From an uncultured Prevotellaceae bacterium (lineage in GTDB: Bacteria; Bacteroidota; Bacteroidia; Bacteroidales; Bacteroidaceae), in assembly GCA_946407895.1 (NCBI GenBank), contig CAMJQA010000041.1, positions 1 through 32,393 on the forward strand: 32,393 bases of DNA. Reading direction: 5' to 3'. Below the pieces are notes generated by a model. The model saw nothing but the letters and a program-made list of their open reading frames with translations. It was not told the origin of the DNA and made no database searches. Both the position numbers and the translations under genes were made by a program. Shown piece after piece: positions 1 through 7,751 of the stretch. Positions within the stretch are counted from its first letter, which is position 1. Every line of letters begins with the position of its first letter.

Positions 1-936
1 GCCGATGGGACAGCTGGCGCCGTGGCGGGACAGGCGTACGACGCGGATGTCGTGGGCCATGTACTTACCACCGAACTGTGCGCCGAGGCCAATCTTGTGG
101 GCCTCCTCAAGCAACTGGGCTTCCAGCTCCACATCGCGGAAGGCTCGACCCGTCTCGTCGCCGCTGGTTGGCAGCGAGTCGTAATAGTGGGTGCTGGCGA
201 GCTTGACGGTGAGCAAGTTCTTCTCGGCACTGGTTCCACCGATAACGAAGGCTATATGGTAGGGCGGGCAGGCTGCTGTGCCCAACGACTTCATCTTCTC
301 CACGAGGAAAGGAATGAGGGTGCCGGGATTCTGAATGCGGGCCTTGGTTTCCTGGTAGAGGTACGACTTGTTGGCCGAACCGCCACCCTTGGTAACCATC
401 AGGAAACGGTACTCCATGCCCTCTGTGGCCTCGATATCTATCTGAGCAGGCAGATTGCACTTGGTGTTCACCTCGTCGTACATATTAAGCGGAGCGTTCT
501 GGCTGTAGCGCAGGTTCTCCTCGGTATAGGTCTTGAAGACACCCAGGCTGAGGGCTTCCTCGTCGCAGAATCCGGTCCACACCTGCTGACCCTTCTCGCC
601 ATGAATGATGGCCGTGCCCGTATCCTGGCACAGGGGCAGTTTACCCTTGGCGGCCACCTCGGCATTGCGCAGGAAGGTGAGGGCCACGTACTTGTCGTTA
701 TCGCTGGCCTCGGGGTCGCGCAGAATCTTGGCCACCTGCTCGTTATGGGAACGGCGCAGCAGGAAGCTGACATCGCGGAAGGCAGCATTGGCCATACGCG
801 TCAGGGCCTCGGGGGTGACTTTCAGAATCTTGTGTCCTTCAAACTCGCTCACGCTTACTCCGTCCTTCGTGAGCAGATAATACTCGGTTTCGTCTTTGCC
901 CAGCTGAAACATAGGGGCATACTTGAATTCTACCAT
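1..936 (-). CDS. fumA: Class I (iron-sulfur) fumarate hydratase, C-terminal part cut by window edge
   Basis: This enzyme interconverts fumarate and malate in the cytosol; in Bacteroidales it serves the reductive branch that makes succinate. The 312 visible codons begin at the ATG at 934-936 and run off the left edge in frame. Three cysteines sit where the class I family binds its 4Fe-4S cluster: C103 in PLCQDTGT, C223 in AACPPYH, and C309 in RHGASCPIG. The spacing resembles E. coli FumA, which I recall as C105, C224 and C318. The family is about 550 residues long, so roughly 230 are missing. It begins 16 bp after hflX ends and is probably the last visible gene of the rsmI-lipoprotein-hflX run. 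FumA and FumB cannot be told apart here, so the symbol only indicates class I. Confidence 0.93.
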   Translation of the reverse strand, partial: MVEFKYAPMFQLGKDETEYYLLTKDGVSVSEFEGHKILKVTPEALTRMANAAFRDVSFLLRRSHNEQVAKILRDPEASDNDKYVALTFLRNAEVAAKGKLPLCQDTGTAIIHGEKGQQVWTGFCDEEALSLGVFKTYTEENLRYSQNAPLNMYDEVNTKCNLPAQIDIEATEGMEYRFLMVTKGGGSANKSYLYQETKARIQNPGTLIPFLVEKMKSLGTAACPPYHIAFVIGGTSAEKNLLTVKLASTHYYDSLPTSGDETGRAFRDVELEAQLLEEAHKIGLGAQFGGKYMAHDIRVVRLSRHGASCPIG

Positions 937-952
937 AGAAATATTTTTTATT

Positions 953-2287
953 TTAATTCGTTTGTTCGTATGTATCGTAGAGGAAGTCGTTGTAGGGATA
1001 CTTCTGCACATGCAGCTCGCGCACCTTATTATATAACACCTGCTTCAGCGTGTCGAAGCCCGTACGTTCGCGTGCCGAGATGAAGAGGCAGTCGCCCGAG
1101 AGGCGGGTCATCCAGGTATGGATAAGGTCGTCGAGCGATACGTTCTCTCGGGTGGCAGGTGTCAGGTCGTCGGCATCCTTCTCCACCCATCGGTAGGCAT
1201 CTACCTTGTTGAAGATAATCATAGAGGGCTTGTCGGCACACCCCAGGTCGGCCAGCGTCTTCTCCACCACCTGTATCTGCTCCTCGAAGTCGGGATGACT
1301 TATGTCCACGATATGGAGCAACAGGTCTGACTCGCGCACCTCGTCGAGGGTGCTCTTGAAGGAATCCACCAGGTCGGTGGGCAGTTTGCGGATAAAGCCT
1401 ACCGTATCGCTGAGCAGGAAGGGCAGGTTATCCACGATGACCTTGCGGACGGTCGTGTCGAGTGTGGCGAAGAGCTTATTCTCGGCAAATACCTCGCTCT
1501 TGGAGAGGAGGTTCATGAGTGTGCTCTTGCCCACATTCGTATAGCCCACAAGTGCCACGCGGATGAGCCGCCCGCGATTGCTGCGCTGGGTGGTCTTCTG
1601 GCGGTCTATGTCGGCGAGCCGCTGCTTGAGCAGGCTCATGCGGTTGAGTATGATGCGGCGGTCCATCTCGAGCTGCGTCTCACCCGGTCCGCGCAGGCCT
1701 ACGGAGCCCTTTCCGCCTCCGCTGCCCGAGCCGCCGCCCTGACGTTCCAGATGCTTCCAGAGCCTCTGCAGGCGAGGCAGCATATATCGGTACTGGGCCA
1801 ACTCTACCTGCGTCTTGGCGCTGGCCGTCTGGGCCCTCATGGCGAAGATATCCAGGATGAGGCTGGTGCGGTCGAGAATCCTCACCCTGAGCTCCGCCTC
1901 GATGTTGCGCAGCTGCTTGGCACTGAGCTCATCGTCAAAGATGACCATTGTCACCTCGCGCTCGGCTTCCTCCTCACGCTCGATGAACTCGCGTATTTCC
2001 TTCAGTTTGCCTATGCCCAGGTAGGTCGTGCTGCTGGGGCCTGGCAGGCGCTGGGTGAAACGGCGTATGGTGACTGCTCCGGCTGTGGTGGCCAGGAACT
2101 CCAGTTCATCGAGATACTCGGCCGTCTTGCGCTCGTTCTGCTCGGGCGTGATGATACCCACCAGGATAGCCGTCTCGGGTCCCTCTGCCTGGGCCGTGCC
2201 TTGTGCTGGGACGGACGAAAGCCCTTCCTCCATTCGCGATGTAGCGGTGGAGGAACGCGATGACATATAGTGTTTACTTCGAGCCAT
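953..2287 (-). CDS. hflX: GTPase HflX (ribosome-associated)
   Basis: HflX is a ribosome-binding GTPase that splits or rescues stalled 70S particles under stress. The 444-residue protein has the HflX N-terminal domain (about 40-150), a helical linker with a Gly/Ser-rich stretch at about 193-206 leading into the GPGETQLE motif (about 200-207), and then the G domain. Visible G motifs are P-loop GYTNVGKST (248-256), DTVGF (G3) and NKVD (G4). The first 35 residues are low in conservation character, so translation could begin at an internal Met such as M8 or M19. The gap to the upstream lipoprotein gene is 36 bp and contains three copies of CATAGTT on the coding strand. Length and domain order fit the family. 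Confidence 0.96.
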   Translation of the reverse strand: MARSKHYMSSRSSTATSRMEEGLSSVPAQGTAQAEGPETAILVGIITPEQNERKTAEYLDELEFLATTAGAVTIRRFTQRLPGPSSTTYLGIGKLKEIREFIEREEEAEREVTMVIFDDELSAKQLRNIEAELRVRILDRTSLILDIFAMRAQTASAKTQVELAQYRYMLPRLQRLWKHLERQGGGSGSGGGKGSVGLRGPGETQLEMDRRIILNRMSLLKQRLADIDRQKTTQRSNRGRLIRVALVGYTNVGKSTLMNLLSKSEVFAENKLFATLDTTVRKVIVDNLPFLLSDTVGFIRKLPTDLVDSFKSTLDEVRESDLLLHIVDISHPDFEEQIQVVEKTLADLGCADKPSMIIFNKVDAYRWVEKDADDLTPATRENVSLDDLIHTWMTRLSGDCLFISARERTGFDTLKQVLYNKVRELHVQKYPYNDFLYDTYEQTN

Positions 2288-2323
2288 TAACTATGAACTA
2301 TGCACTCTCTTTAACTATGGACT

Positions 2324-3187
2324 CTACTTTACCTGCACAACCAGATACTTGCTCACGCTCCAGAACTGAGTGGGGTTAGTGATGTGCAGTTCATACTGGT
2401 CTTGCTTGTCCTTCACCAGATTATAGGAACCTGCGGGATGGGTAGTGAGCAGCTTGGCGCTCTTGCTGTAGAGCTTTATCTGCTTGTCGTAGCGGATGTC
2501 TATCTTCGTGAAGTAGTCTTTGTTGAAGTTTCCGTTCTTCAAGACATCGCCGCTGTCAAGAATCTTCTGCTCCTTGAGTTCCGATTTCGTGCCGAACACG
2601 AACCAGGCGGAGTTGAGTTCCTTGTCCTGAGCCTCCATCTGCTTGGCCTTAGTCTTGTTGTCCTCGGTGAGCGAGATGACGTCCTGGTTGAGCGAGGCGA
2701 TGGCCTCTGTCTGCTGTGCCAGCTGCTCATCCTTCTCGGCCAGGGAAGCCTCGAGTTCTTGGATGCGCTGAACCTGGTCCTCGACCTGCTGCTGCAGGTT
2801 CTCGATGGTCTTCTGCAGCTTGTCGGCATTGAAGGTGGAGTTGCGCAACTTCTCCTTCAACTGGGCAATCATGTCGCGATTCTGCTGCATGGCCTCCTGA
2901 ATGAATTCCATATTCTCGCGGATGACCTCCTTGCTGCTGGCACTCTCGCGGCTGCCGTCGGCAATCGTGACGCGGCCCTGTGCCTCGTTGATGCGGCGAA
3001 TGCCTTCCTGCACTTCGTTGATGGAACCCATGATGTCGTTCAGTTCCATATCTTTCTCGTCGATGACGCGTTGCAGCGAGTCGCGCTCGCGCTGAGCATC
3101 AGACGACCCACCCATCTTGTTCTCCATAAAATTGCAAGAGCAGACGATGACTGCGCTGGCAATAAATAACAATACCTTTTTCATCAT
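2324..3187 (-). CDS. Coiled-coil lipoprotein of unknown function
   Basis: I do not recognise a named family. The 287-residue product begins with a lipoprotein signal: a Lys pair, a hydrophobic stretch, and a lipobox-like VCSC placing the lipidated cysteine at about residue 18. Residues about 30-185 are rich in E, Q, K and L with heptad character, typical of a long coiled coil. The last hundred residues (beginning near ELNSAWFVFGTKSEL) look like a compact beta-rich domain ending in KYLVVQVK. The likely location is the periplasmic face of a membrane, as a tethered rod with a C-terminal head. Its ATG overlaps the rsmI stop by 4 bp (ATGA), so translation is probably coupled to rsmI. Proteins of this shape are common and poorly characterised in Bacteroidales. 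Confidence 0.85.
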   Translation of the reverse strand: MMKKVLLFIASAVIVCSCNFMENKMGGSSDAQRERDSLQRVIDEKDMELNDIMGSINEVQEGIRRINEAQGRVTIADGSRESASSKEVIRENMEFIQEAMQQNRDMIAQLKEKLRNSTFNADKLQKTIENLQQQVEDQVQRIQELEASLAEKDEQLAQQTEAIASLNQDVISLTEDNKTKAKQMEAQDKELNSAWFVFGTKSELKEQKILDSGDVLKNGNFNKDYFTKIDIRYDKQIKLYSKSAKLLTTHPAGSYNLVKDKQDQYELHITNPTQFWSVSKYLVVQVK

Positions 3188-3882
3188 AACTTATGAGTTT
3201 TGAATTGTGAATTATCTTTTCCGCCTACAACGATGACAAACTCGCCGCGCGGCTCGTGTTCCAGAAAATGCTGCAGGGCCTCCTGCAGGGTGCCGCGCAC
3301 GCTCTCCTCGTGCACTTTGCTGATTTCGCGGCATACGCTGACGGGACGTTCAGGCCCGAAAACCTCGATGAACTGCTGCAGGGCCTTGACCACCCGATGC
3401 GGCGATTCGTAGAAAATCATGGTACGCGCCTCCTCGCTCAAGGCCTCCAGGCGTGTCTGGCGACCCTTCTTCTGCGGCAGGAAGCCCTCGAAGCAGAAGC
3501 GGTCGCAGGGCAGCCCACTGCTCACCAGGGCCGGCACGAAGGCCGTTGCGCCAGGCAGGGTGACGACCTCGATGCCTGCACGGATAGCCTCGCGGGCCAC
3601 CAGGAAGCCAGGGTCGCTGATGCCAGGCGTACCGGCATCCGAGATGACGGCCACCGTATCGCCCGCCCGCAGGCGCTCCACTACGCGGTCAACCGTCTGG
3701 TGCTCATTGAATTTATGATAGGAAAGCATAGCATTCCGAATCTCAAAATGCTTCAGCAGCACGCCGCTTGTGCGTGTGTCCTCGGCCAAGATGAGGTCGG
3801 CCTCCTTCAGCACCCGCAGGGCGCGGAAGGTGATGTCCTCCAGATTCCCCACTGGTGTAGGTACAAGGTACAACGTTCCCAT
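3184..3882 (-). CDS. rsmI: 16S rRNA (cytidine(1402)-2'-O)-methyltransferase RsmI
   Basis: RsmI 2'-O-methylates C1402 in the decoding centre of 16S rRNA using SAM. The protein opens with the family signature LYLVPTPVGNLEDIT, followed by LAEDTRTSG, the DAGTPGISDPG loop, and PCDRFCFEGFLP. The ATG at 3880-3882 is chosen because this signature starts at its second residue, and because a promoter -7 box lies at 3903-3910, which would leave any longer form untranscribed at its 5' end. The result is 232 residues, a normal family length. The C-terminal tail (NSQFKTHKL) is encoded by an AT-rich repetitive stretch, AATTCACAATTCAAA, and looks like non-family sequence. The stop codon overlaps the next gene's start. 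Confidence 0.95.
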   Translation of the reverse strand: MGTLYLVPTPVGNLEDITFRALRVLKEADLILAEDTRTSGVLLKHFEIRNAMLSYHKFNEHQTVDRVVERLRAGDTVAVISDAGTPGISDPGFLVAREAIRAGIEVVTLPGATAFVPALVSSGLPCDRFCFEGFLPQKKGRQTRLEALSEEARTMIFYESPHRVVKALQQFIEVFGPERPVSVCREISKVHEESVRGTLQEALQHFLEHEPRGEFVIVVGGKDNSQFKTHKL

Positions 3883-3902
3883 TATTGCGTTTATTTCGGG
3901 TA

Positions 3903-3910
3903 CAAAGATA
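3903..3910 (-). promoter_or_regulatory. Promoter -7 box for the rsmI-lipoprotein-hflX cluster
   Basis: Reading the minus strand, TATCTTTG matches the Bacteroidetes primary-sigma -7 consensus TAnnTTTG. It lies about 20 bp upstream of the rsmI ATG, implying a short leader. No convincing -33 TTTG was found at the expected distance. Confidence 0.6.
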
Positions 3911-3969
3911 CAAAGAAGCAGGGGAAATGCAAAAGAAAAAAGCATTTTTCTTTCATTCACAGGCAAGAG

Positions 3970-4074
3970 GGCCTTCGAGACGAAGAATAGGGGCCCATTT
4001 TTTTGCGAAAAGGCCTTTCAGATTTTGCGGAAAGGCCTTTGCGCAAAATCTGAAAGGCCTTTGTGCAAAAATCC
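3970..4074. repeat. Phased GGCC palindrome array, 22-bp period
   Basis: GGCC cores occur at 3970, 3992, 4012, 4034 and 4056, giving steps of 22, 20, 22 and 22. The last three are identical 10-bp palindromes, AAAGGCCTTT, at 4009-4018, 4031-4040 and 4053-4062. The array is itself a large inverted repeat: 4009-4029 is the exact reverse complement of 4042-4062 (21 bp), centred on the middle palindrome. Spacers carry ATTTTGCG or its complement. It lies between the divergent rsmI and tdk promoters, in a 331-bp stretch without genes. It could form a long hairpin or cruciform, or offer protein sites on one helix face. Confidence 0.85.
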
Positions 4075-4135
4075 CACCCGGAAGCGGGGAGCGAATCATT
4101 CTAACCGTTTCCACAGAAAATATTCGCGCTAAGCC

Positions 4136-4166
4136 TTGGCCGAATGAAAAAGATGCATTAACTTTG
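4136..4166 (+). promoter_or_regulatory. Promoter for tdk
   Basis: TAACTTTG at 4159-4166 matches TAnnTTTG, with a TTGGC at 4136-4140 as a plausible -33 element 18 bp upstream. The predicted start site lies about 40 bp before the tdk ATG. Confidence 0.6.
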
Positions 4167-4213
4167 CAGTCGGAAAAAGAAGGAAAGCTATTGGCTAATA
4201 TCTGTAAGGAAAG

Positions 4214-4810
4214 ATGAAGGACGTAGGTTCCAGCAATGGTGAAATGATGCGCCGCGGACGTGTAGAAGTCATCTGCGGCTCAATGTTCTCGGGCAAGACC
4301 GAGGAGCTGATTCGACGCCTCAAACGCGCCCAGTTTGCCCGGCAGCAAGTGGAAATCTTCAAGCCGAGCATAGACGTGCGATACAGCGAGGAGGAAGTAG
4401 TGAGCCACGAGGGCAACAGCATCCTCAGCACTCCCGTCGATTCCTCTGCCAGCATCCTGCTCATGGGGCAGGGAAGCGACGTTGTAGGCATCGACGAGGC
4501 CCAGTTCTTTGACGAGCATATCGTTGAGGTATGCAACGAGCTGGCATCGCGCGGAATCCGCGTCATCGTGGCAGGCCTCGACCTCGACTTCAAGGGGCAG
4601 CCCTTTGGCCCTATGCCAGCCCTCTGTGCCATAGCCGACGAGGTGACCAAGGTGCATGCCATCTGCGTACGCTGTGGTGCCCTGGCCTACGTAAGCCATC
4701 GTATCGTGGCAGGCGAAAAGCAAGTTATGCTGGGCGAAAAGCAGGAATATGAGCCCCTCTGCCGCGAATGCTACAACGAAGTGACTGCCAACCGACCTTT
4801 GAACTCATGA
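4214..4810 (+). CDS. tdk: Thymidine kinase (type II, Zn-binding)
   Basis: This salvage enzyme phosphorylates thymidine to dTMP with ATP. The 198-residue protein shows the P-loop GSMFSGKT (22-29), the lasso/catalytic region [10 protein letters not shown] with E95 as the likely base, the [12 protein letters not shown] segment (121-132), and two zinc-binding pairs, C151/C154 in CVRC and C183/C186 in CREC. Length and motif order are those of bacterial type II TK. An internal start at M11 or M12 (just before [12 protein letters not shown]) would keep the whole fold; I kept the first ATG because it follows an AAGGAAAG ribosome-binding-like stretch. The gene is followed after 22 bp by the AI-2E-family gene, probably co-transcribed. 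Confidence 0.96.
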   Translation: MKDVGSSNGEMMRRGRVEVICGSMFSGKTEELIRRLKRAQFARQQVEIFKPSIDVRYSEEEVVSHEGNSILSTPVDSSASILLMGQGSDVVGIDEAQFFDEHIVEVCNELASRGIRVIVAGLDLDFKGQPFGPMPALCAIADEVTKVHAICVRCGALAYVSHRIVAGEKQVMLGEKQEYEPLCRECYNEVTANRPLNS

Positions 4811-4830
4811 ACCCTTGAACCCTTGAACGC
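4799..4830 (+). repeat. Short tandem repeat TTGAACCC at tdk/next-gene junction
   Basis: Four imperfect copies of a 7-8 nt unit (TTGAACTCA, TGAACCC, TTGAACCC, TTGAACGC) run from the last codons of tdk to just before the ATG at 4833. They occupy the ribosome-binding region of the downstream gene, where no purine-rich Shine-Dalgarno sequence is seen. Confidence 0.75.
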
Positions 4831-4832
4831 TT

Positions 4833-5936
4833 ATGTTTGAAAAAGAAATCACCTTTGACCGATTCATCCGCGGGATGATATTTATTCTCGGAGCAGCAGG
4901 CCTTATATGGCTGCTGAGTCGCCTGAGCAGCGTGCTGCTGCCCTTCTTCGTGGCCTGGCTGTTGGCCTACATGCTCTATCCGCTGGTCCGCTTCTTGCAA
5001 TACCGCCTGCGGCTGCGCAACCGCGCGCTCAGCATAGCCGTGGCAGTGCTCATCGTGCTGGGGGCCTTGGCAGGCCTGCTGGCCCTCGTCGTGCCACCCA
5101 CCGTCGAGGAGTTCTCCCACCTGAGGGATGCCGTATCAATATATATGAGCGACACCCTGGCCGGCACCAACATCCAGCAGCAGATAGAACAGTTCGTCAA
5201 CAAGTATATCGACGGCAACTCCCTGCTCGGGCTCGTACAGCAGAGCAGTTTCATGGAAGCAGTACAGGGCGCTATGGCACAGCTGTGGAACGTGCTGTCG
5301 GGCACCATCAACTTTGCCCTTGGCCTGCTCGGCGTCTTCGTCATCCTGCTCTACATGTTCTTCATCCTCTTCGATTACGAAAAGCTTTCCGGAGGATGGG
5401 CCCGCCTGATTCCTGCCGACCAGCGTCCCTTCATATCGATGGTTGCTCAGGATGTTGAGAACGGCATGAATGCCTATTTCCGCAGCCAGGCCCTCATAGC
5501 CTTTCTCGTGGGCATCCTCTTCGCCATAGGTTTCCTCATCATCGACTTCCCGCTGGCCATCGGCTTGGGCCTGTTTATCGGCCTGCTCAATCTGGTGCCC
5601 TATCTGCAGCTCATTGGCTTCATCCCAACTATCCTGCTGGCCATGCTCAAGTCAGCCGAGACGGGTCAGAACTTCTGGGTCATCCTCCTCTGTGCACTGG
5701 CCGTCTTTGCCGTAGTGCAAACTATCCAGGATATGTATCTGACACCCAAGATTATGGGGCACGCAATGGGGCTGAACCCAGCCATCATCCTGCTCAGCCT
5801 CTCCATCTGGGGCAGCCTCCTGGGGTTCATAGGCCTTATCATAGCCCTGCCCCTCACCACCCTGTGCCTATCCTACTACAAGCGTTTTATACTGAAAGAG
5901 ACAAACGAGCTAAACAAACCAAACAATAATACATGA
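4833..5936 (+). CDS. AI-2E / PerM-family membrane transporter
   Basis: This 367-residue inner-membrane protein belongs to the AI-2E transporter (PerM/YdiK/TqsA) superfamily, some of whose members export small molecules or act as cation antiporters. An N-terminal hydrophobic pair (about 15-50 and 65-90) is followed by a soluble insert (about 95-160), then more membrane segments. The family-typical motif cluster near the C-terminal half includes GLLNLVPYLQLIGFIPT and the region QTIQDMYLTPKIMG. The C-terminus is polar and Asn-rich (NELNKPNNNT). Substrate cannot be inferred. Its stop overlaps the next start by 4 bp (ATGA at 5933-5936), so it is translationally coupled to the fucosidase, an odd functional pairing. 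Confidence 0.9.
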   Translation: MFEKEITFDRFIRGMIFILGAAGLIWLLSRLSSVLLPFFVAWLLAYMLYPLVRFLQYRLRLRNRALSIAVAVLIVLGALAGLLALVVPPTVEEFSHLRDAVSIYMSDTLAGTNIQQQIEQFVNKYIDGNSLLGLVQQSSFMEAVQGAMAQLWNVLSGTINFALGLLGVFVILLYMFFILFDYEKLSGGWARLIPADQRPFISMVAQDVENGMNAYFRSQALIAFLVGILFAIGFLIIDFPLAIGLGLFIGLLNLVPYLQLIGFIPTILLAMLKSAETGQNFWVILLCALAVFAVVQTIQDMYLTPKIMGHAMGLNPAIILLSLSIWGSLLGFIGLIIALPLTTLCLSYYKRFILKETNELNKPNNNT

Positions 5937-7381
5937 ACCGTATGAGAATTACTAGAAACACACTCCTACGCACAGCCGTCTTGTCGGCCGTGATGGGAAT
6001 CCTGCCCATGCAGAAACTGAGTGCTGATGACTCCACGCCAGCCCCCTGCCCTCCCCTGCCTACGCCTCACCAGGTAGCCTGGCAGCAAATGGAGACCTAC
6101 GCCTTCATCCACTTCGGTCCCAACACGTTCACAGATAAGGAGTGGGGCTACGGCGATGTGCCGGCAGAGAAGTTCAACCCCACGCAGCTCGATTGCGAAC
6201 AGTGGGCAAAAACCCTCGTTGCAGCAGGCATGAAGGGCGTAATCATCACCGCCAAGCATCACGATGGATTCTGCCTCTGGCCCACCAAGTACACCGACTA
6301 CAGCGTGCGGAACAGCCCTTGGATGGACGGCAAGGGCGATGTAGTGGGCCAACTCTCAGAGGCCTGCAAGAAGTACGGACTCAAGTTCGGAGTTTACCTC
6401 TCACCCTGGGACCGCCACCAAGCCTTCTACGGCACCCCGCTCTATCCCCAATACTATCGACTGCAGATGGAAGAACTGCTCACTCAGTACGGCCCCTTCT
6501 TCGAGGTATGGCTCGACGGAGCGAACGGCGGTGACGGATGGTACGGCGGAGCGAAGGAGAAGCGACAGATAGACCGCGCCAAATACTATAACTACCCGCA
6601 GATCTTCAGCCTGATAAAGGAGCATCAGCCCCAGGCCATCATCTTCTCCGACGGCGGGCCAGGCTGCCGCTGGGTGGGCAACGAAAGTGGCGAAGTGAGT
6701 ACTACGAACTGGTCGTTCCTGCGCATTGCAGAAGTCTATCCGGGATACCCCAATGGCGGCGAACTCTATACGGGCCATGCCGACGGCGATGGTTGGGTAG
6801 CAGCCGAGTGTGACGTGAGCATACGCCCGGGATGGTTCTACCACAAGAGCGAGGACGAGAAAGTGAAGACCGTGGACAATCTCACCGAGATATACTACCG
6901 CTCCGTAGGGCGCAACGGCACGATGCTGCTTAACTTCCCTGTGGACGACCGTGGCCTGATTCATCCCACAGACTCAGCAAATGCCGTGCAGTTCCGTCAG
7001 CGCATACAGCAGGAACTGGGCAACAACCTGCTTTTCAACAAAAAGCAGCCCGCCACGGACGGCAACTTCGAGACCTACAGCATTCTCAAGGCAGGTTCAT
7101 CCATAGAACTCCGGCTTCCGCGGGCCACATCCCTGAACCGTATTCTGCTGCAGGAGTACATTCCGCTTGGACAGCGCGTCAAGGCTTTCAAGATAGAGTA
7201 TTTCGACGGCAAGCAATGGCTGGCACTGGATCCAGGCGAAGAAACCACGACAATCGGTTACAAGCGCATCCTGCGATTCCCCACCGTTCGGGCCCGACGC
7301 CTGCGCGTTACCATTCTGGATAGCCGTGCCGAGGTTTGCCTTAGCGAGGCAGCAGCCTTCTATGCTCCCACAGCCCAGTAA
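5933..7381 (+). CDS. GH29 alpha-L-fucosidase, secreted
   Basis: The enzyme releases alpha-linked L-fucose from glycans. The 482-residue protein has a Sec signal peptide (about 1-31, ending QKLSA), then the GH29 catalytic barrel. Family hallmarks are FIHFGPNTF (about 58-66), ITAKHHDGFCLWPTKYTDYS (105-124), GVYLSPWDRH (153-162) and FEVWLDGANG (190-199), in which D195 is the expected nucleophile. Residues from about 360 on form a beta-rich C-terminal domain (SSIELRLPRATSLNRILLQE) resembling F5/8-type carbohydrate-binding modules. It overlaps the AI-2E-family gene by 4 bp. The compact form suggests the GH29-B type acting on branched alpha-1,3/1,4 linkages; that subfamily call is inference. No close transporter gene accompanies it. 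Confidence 0.92.
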   Translation: MNRMRITRNTLLRTAVLSAVMGILPMQKLSADDSTPAPCPPLPTPHQVAWQQMETYAFIHFGPNTFTDKEWGYGDVPAEKFNPTQLDCEQWAKTLVAAGMKGVIITAKHHDGFCLWPTKYTDYSVRNSPWMDGKGDVVGQLSEACKKYGLKFGVYLSPWDRHQAFYGTPLYPQYYRLQMEELLTQYGPFFEVWLDGANGGDGWYGGAKEKRQIDRAKYYNYPQIFSLIKEHQPQAIIFSDGGPGCRWVGNESGEVSTTNWSFLRIAEVYPGYPNGGELYTGHADGDGWVAAECDVSIRPGWFYHKSEDEKVKTVDNLTEIYYRSVGRNGTMLLNFPVDDRGLIHPTDSANAVQFRQRIQQELGNNLLFNKKQPATDGNFETYSILKAGSSIELRLPRATSLNRILLQEYIPLGQRVKAFKIEYFDGKQWLALDPGEETTTIGYKRILRFPTVRARRLRVTILDSRAEVCLSEAAAFYAPTAQ

Positions 7382-7434
7382 CGGCTTGCATACGCACGGG
7401 CTGGTGAAATAAAGTAAAAAAACTGCCCGAAAAA

Positions 7435-7465
7435 TTTGCAGAACCAGAAAAAGTCCTTACCTTTG
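7435..7465 (+). promoter_or_regulatory. Promoter for tRNA-Lys
   Basis: TTTGC at 7435-7439 and TACCTTTG at 7458-7465 match the Bacteroidetes -33/-7 pair with 19 bp between TTTG and TA. The expected start lies about 25 bp before the mature tRNA. This is one of the best promoter matches in the window. Confidence 0.7.
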
Positions 7466-7496
7466 CACCCGCTAATGCAAAATTAGCTTTCCGGTA

Positions 7497-7572
7497 GATC
7501 CGCTAGCTCAGCAGGTAGAGCACAACACTTTTAATGTTGGGGTCTTGGGTTCGAGCCCCAAGCGGATCACCA
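7497..7572 (+). tRNA. trnK: tRNA-Lys (anticodon TTT)
   Basis: A full cloverleaf can be read. The acceptor stem GATCCGC pairs with GCGGATC. The D stem is GCTC/GAGC. The anticodon stem CAACA/TGTTG encloses loop CTTTTAA with anticodon TTT. The T stem TTGGG/CCCAA has the loop TTCGAGC. Discriminator A and an encoded CCA (7570-7572) follow. The gene is isolated, with its own promoter upstream and a hairpin terminator immediately after it. Confidence 0.97.
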
Positions 7573-7581
7573 AAACAAAAG

Positions 7582-7624
7582 AAATCCGCGAGAAGCTGAA
7601 TGTCAGTTGCTCGCGGATTTTCTA
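7582..7624 (+). terminator. Rho-independent terminator after tRNA-Lys
   Basis: A perfect 11-bp stem, AAATCCGCGAG (7582-7592) with CTCGCGGATTT (7610-7620), 17-nt loop, followed by TTTCT. It begins 10 bp after the tRNA CCA end. Confidence 0.85.
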
Positions 7625-7653
7625 TGCCCTGGAATCCTCTTCCTTGCCTCTCC

Positions 7654-7726
7654 AAACGGGCGAGGACCATACTTTTTGGTCTGAACGGGGCGAGGATTAT
7701 ACTTTTTGGCGTAAACGGGGGCGGAA
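7654..7726. repeat. Three tandem AACGGG-headed repeats, 29-30 bp period
   Basis: Units headed AACGGG(G) begin at about 7655, 7684 and 7714. The first two continue with CGAGGAyyATACTTTTTGG, differing at only two bases in that stretch; the third is truncated to its G-rich head. They lie between the tRNA terminator and the convergent GH35 gene. Function unknown. The period differs from the 22-bp arrays elsewhere in the window. Confidence 0.8.
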
Positions 7727-7751
7727 CTAACTTCCGCCCTTCGTTCAGACC
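7678..7751 (-). terminator. Inverted repeats downstream of the GH35 gene, possible terminator
   Basis: Two nested inverted repeats end directly at the GH35 stop codon. The inner one is GGGCGGAA (7719-7726) with TTCCGCCC (7732-7739), a 5-nt loop. The outer one is GGTCTGAACG (7678-7687) with CGTTCAGACC (7742-7751), 10 bp perfect. A good U-run is lacking, so terminator function is tentative. Confidence 0.45.

Noticed and set aside
22..1083. A 353-codon plus-strand open frame
   Set aside because: Antisense to the fumarase gene, whose three cluster cysteines and motifs are intact, and to the end of hflX.
3883..3966. Longer N-terminus for RsmI
   Set aside because: It reaches past the -7 box at 3903-3910, and the family sequence starts at MGTLYLVPTP.
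7497..7620. tRNA-Lys as an integration site, with GCGGAT repeated at 7613
   Set aside because: The shared stretch is six to seven bases and belongs to the terminator stem. No integrase gene or mobile element is visible nearby.
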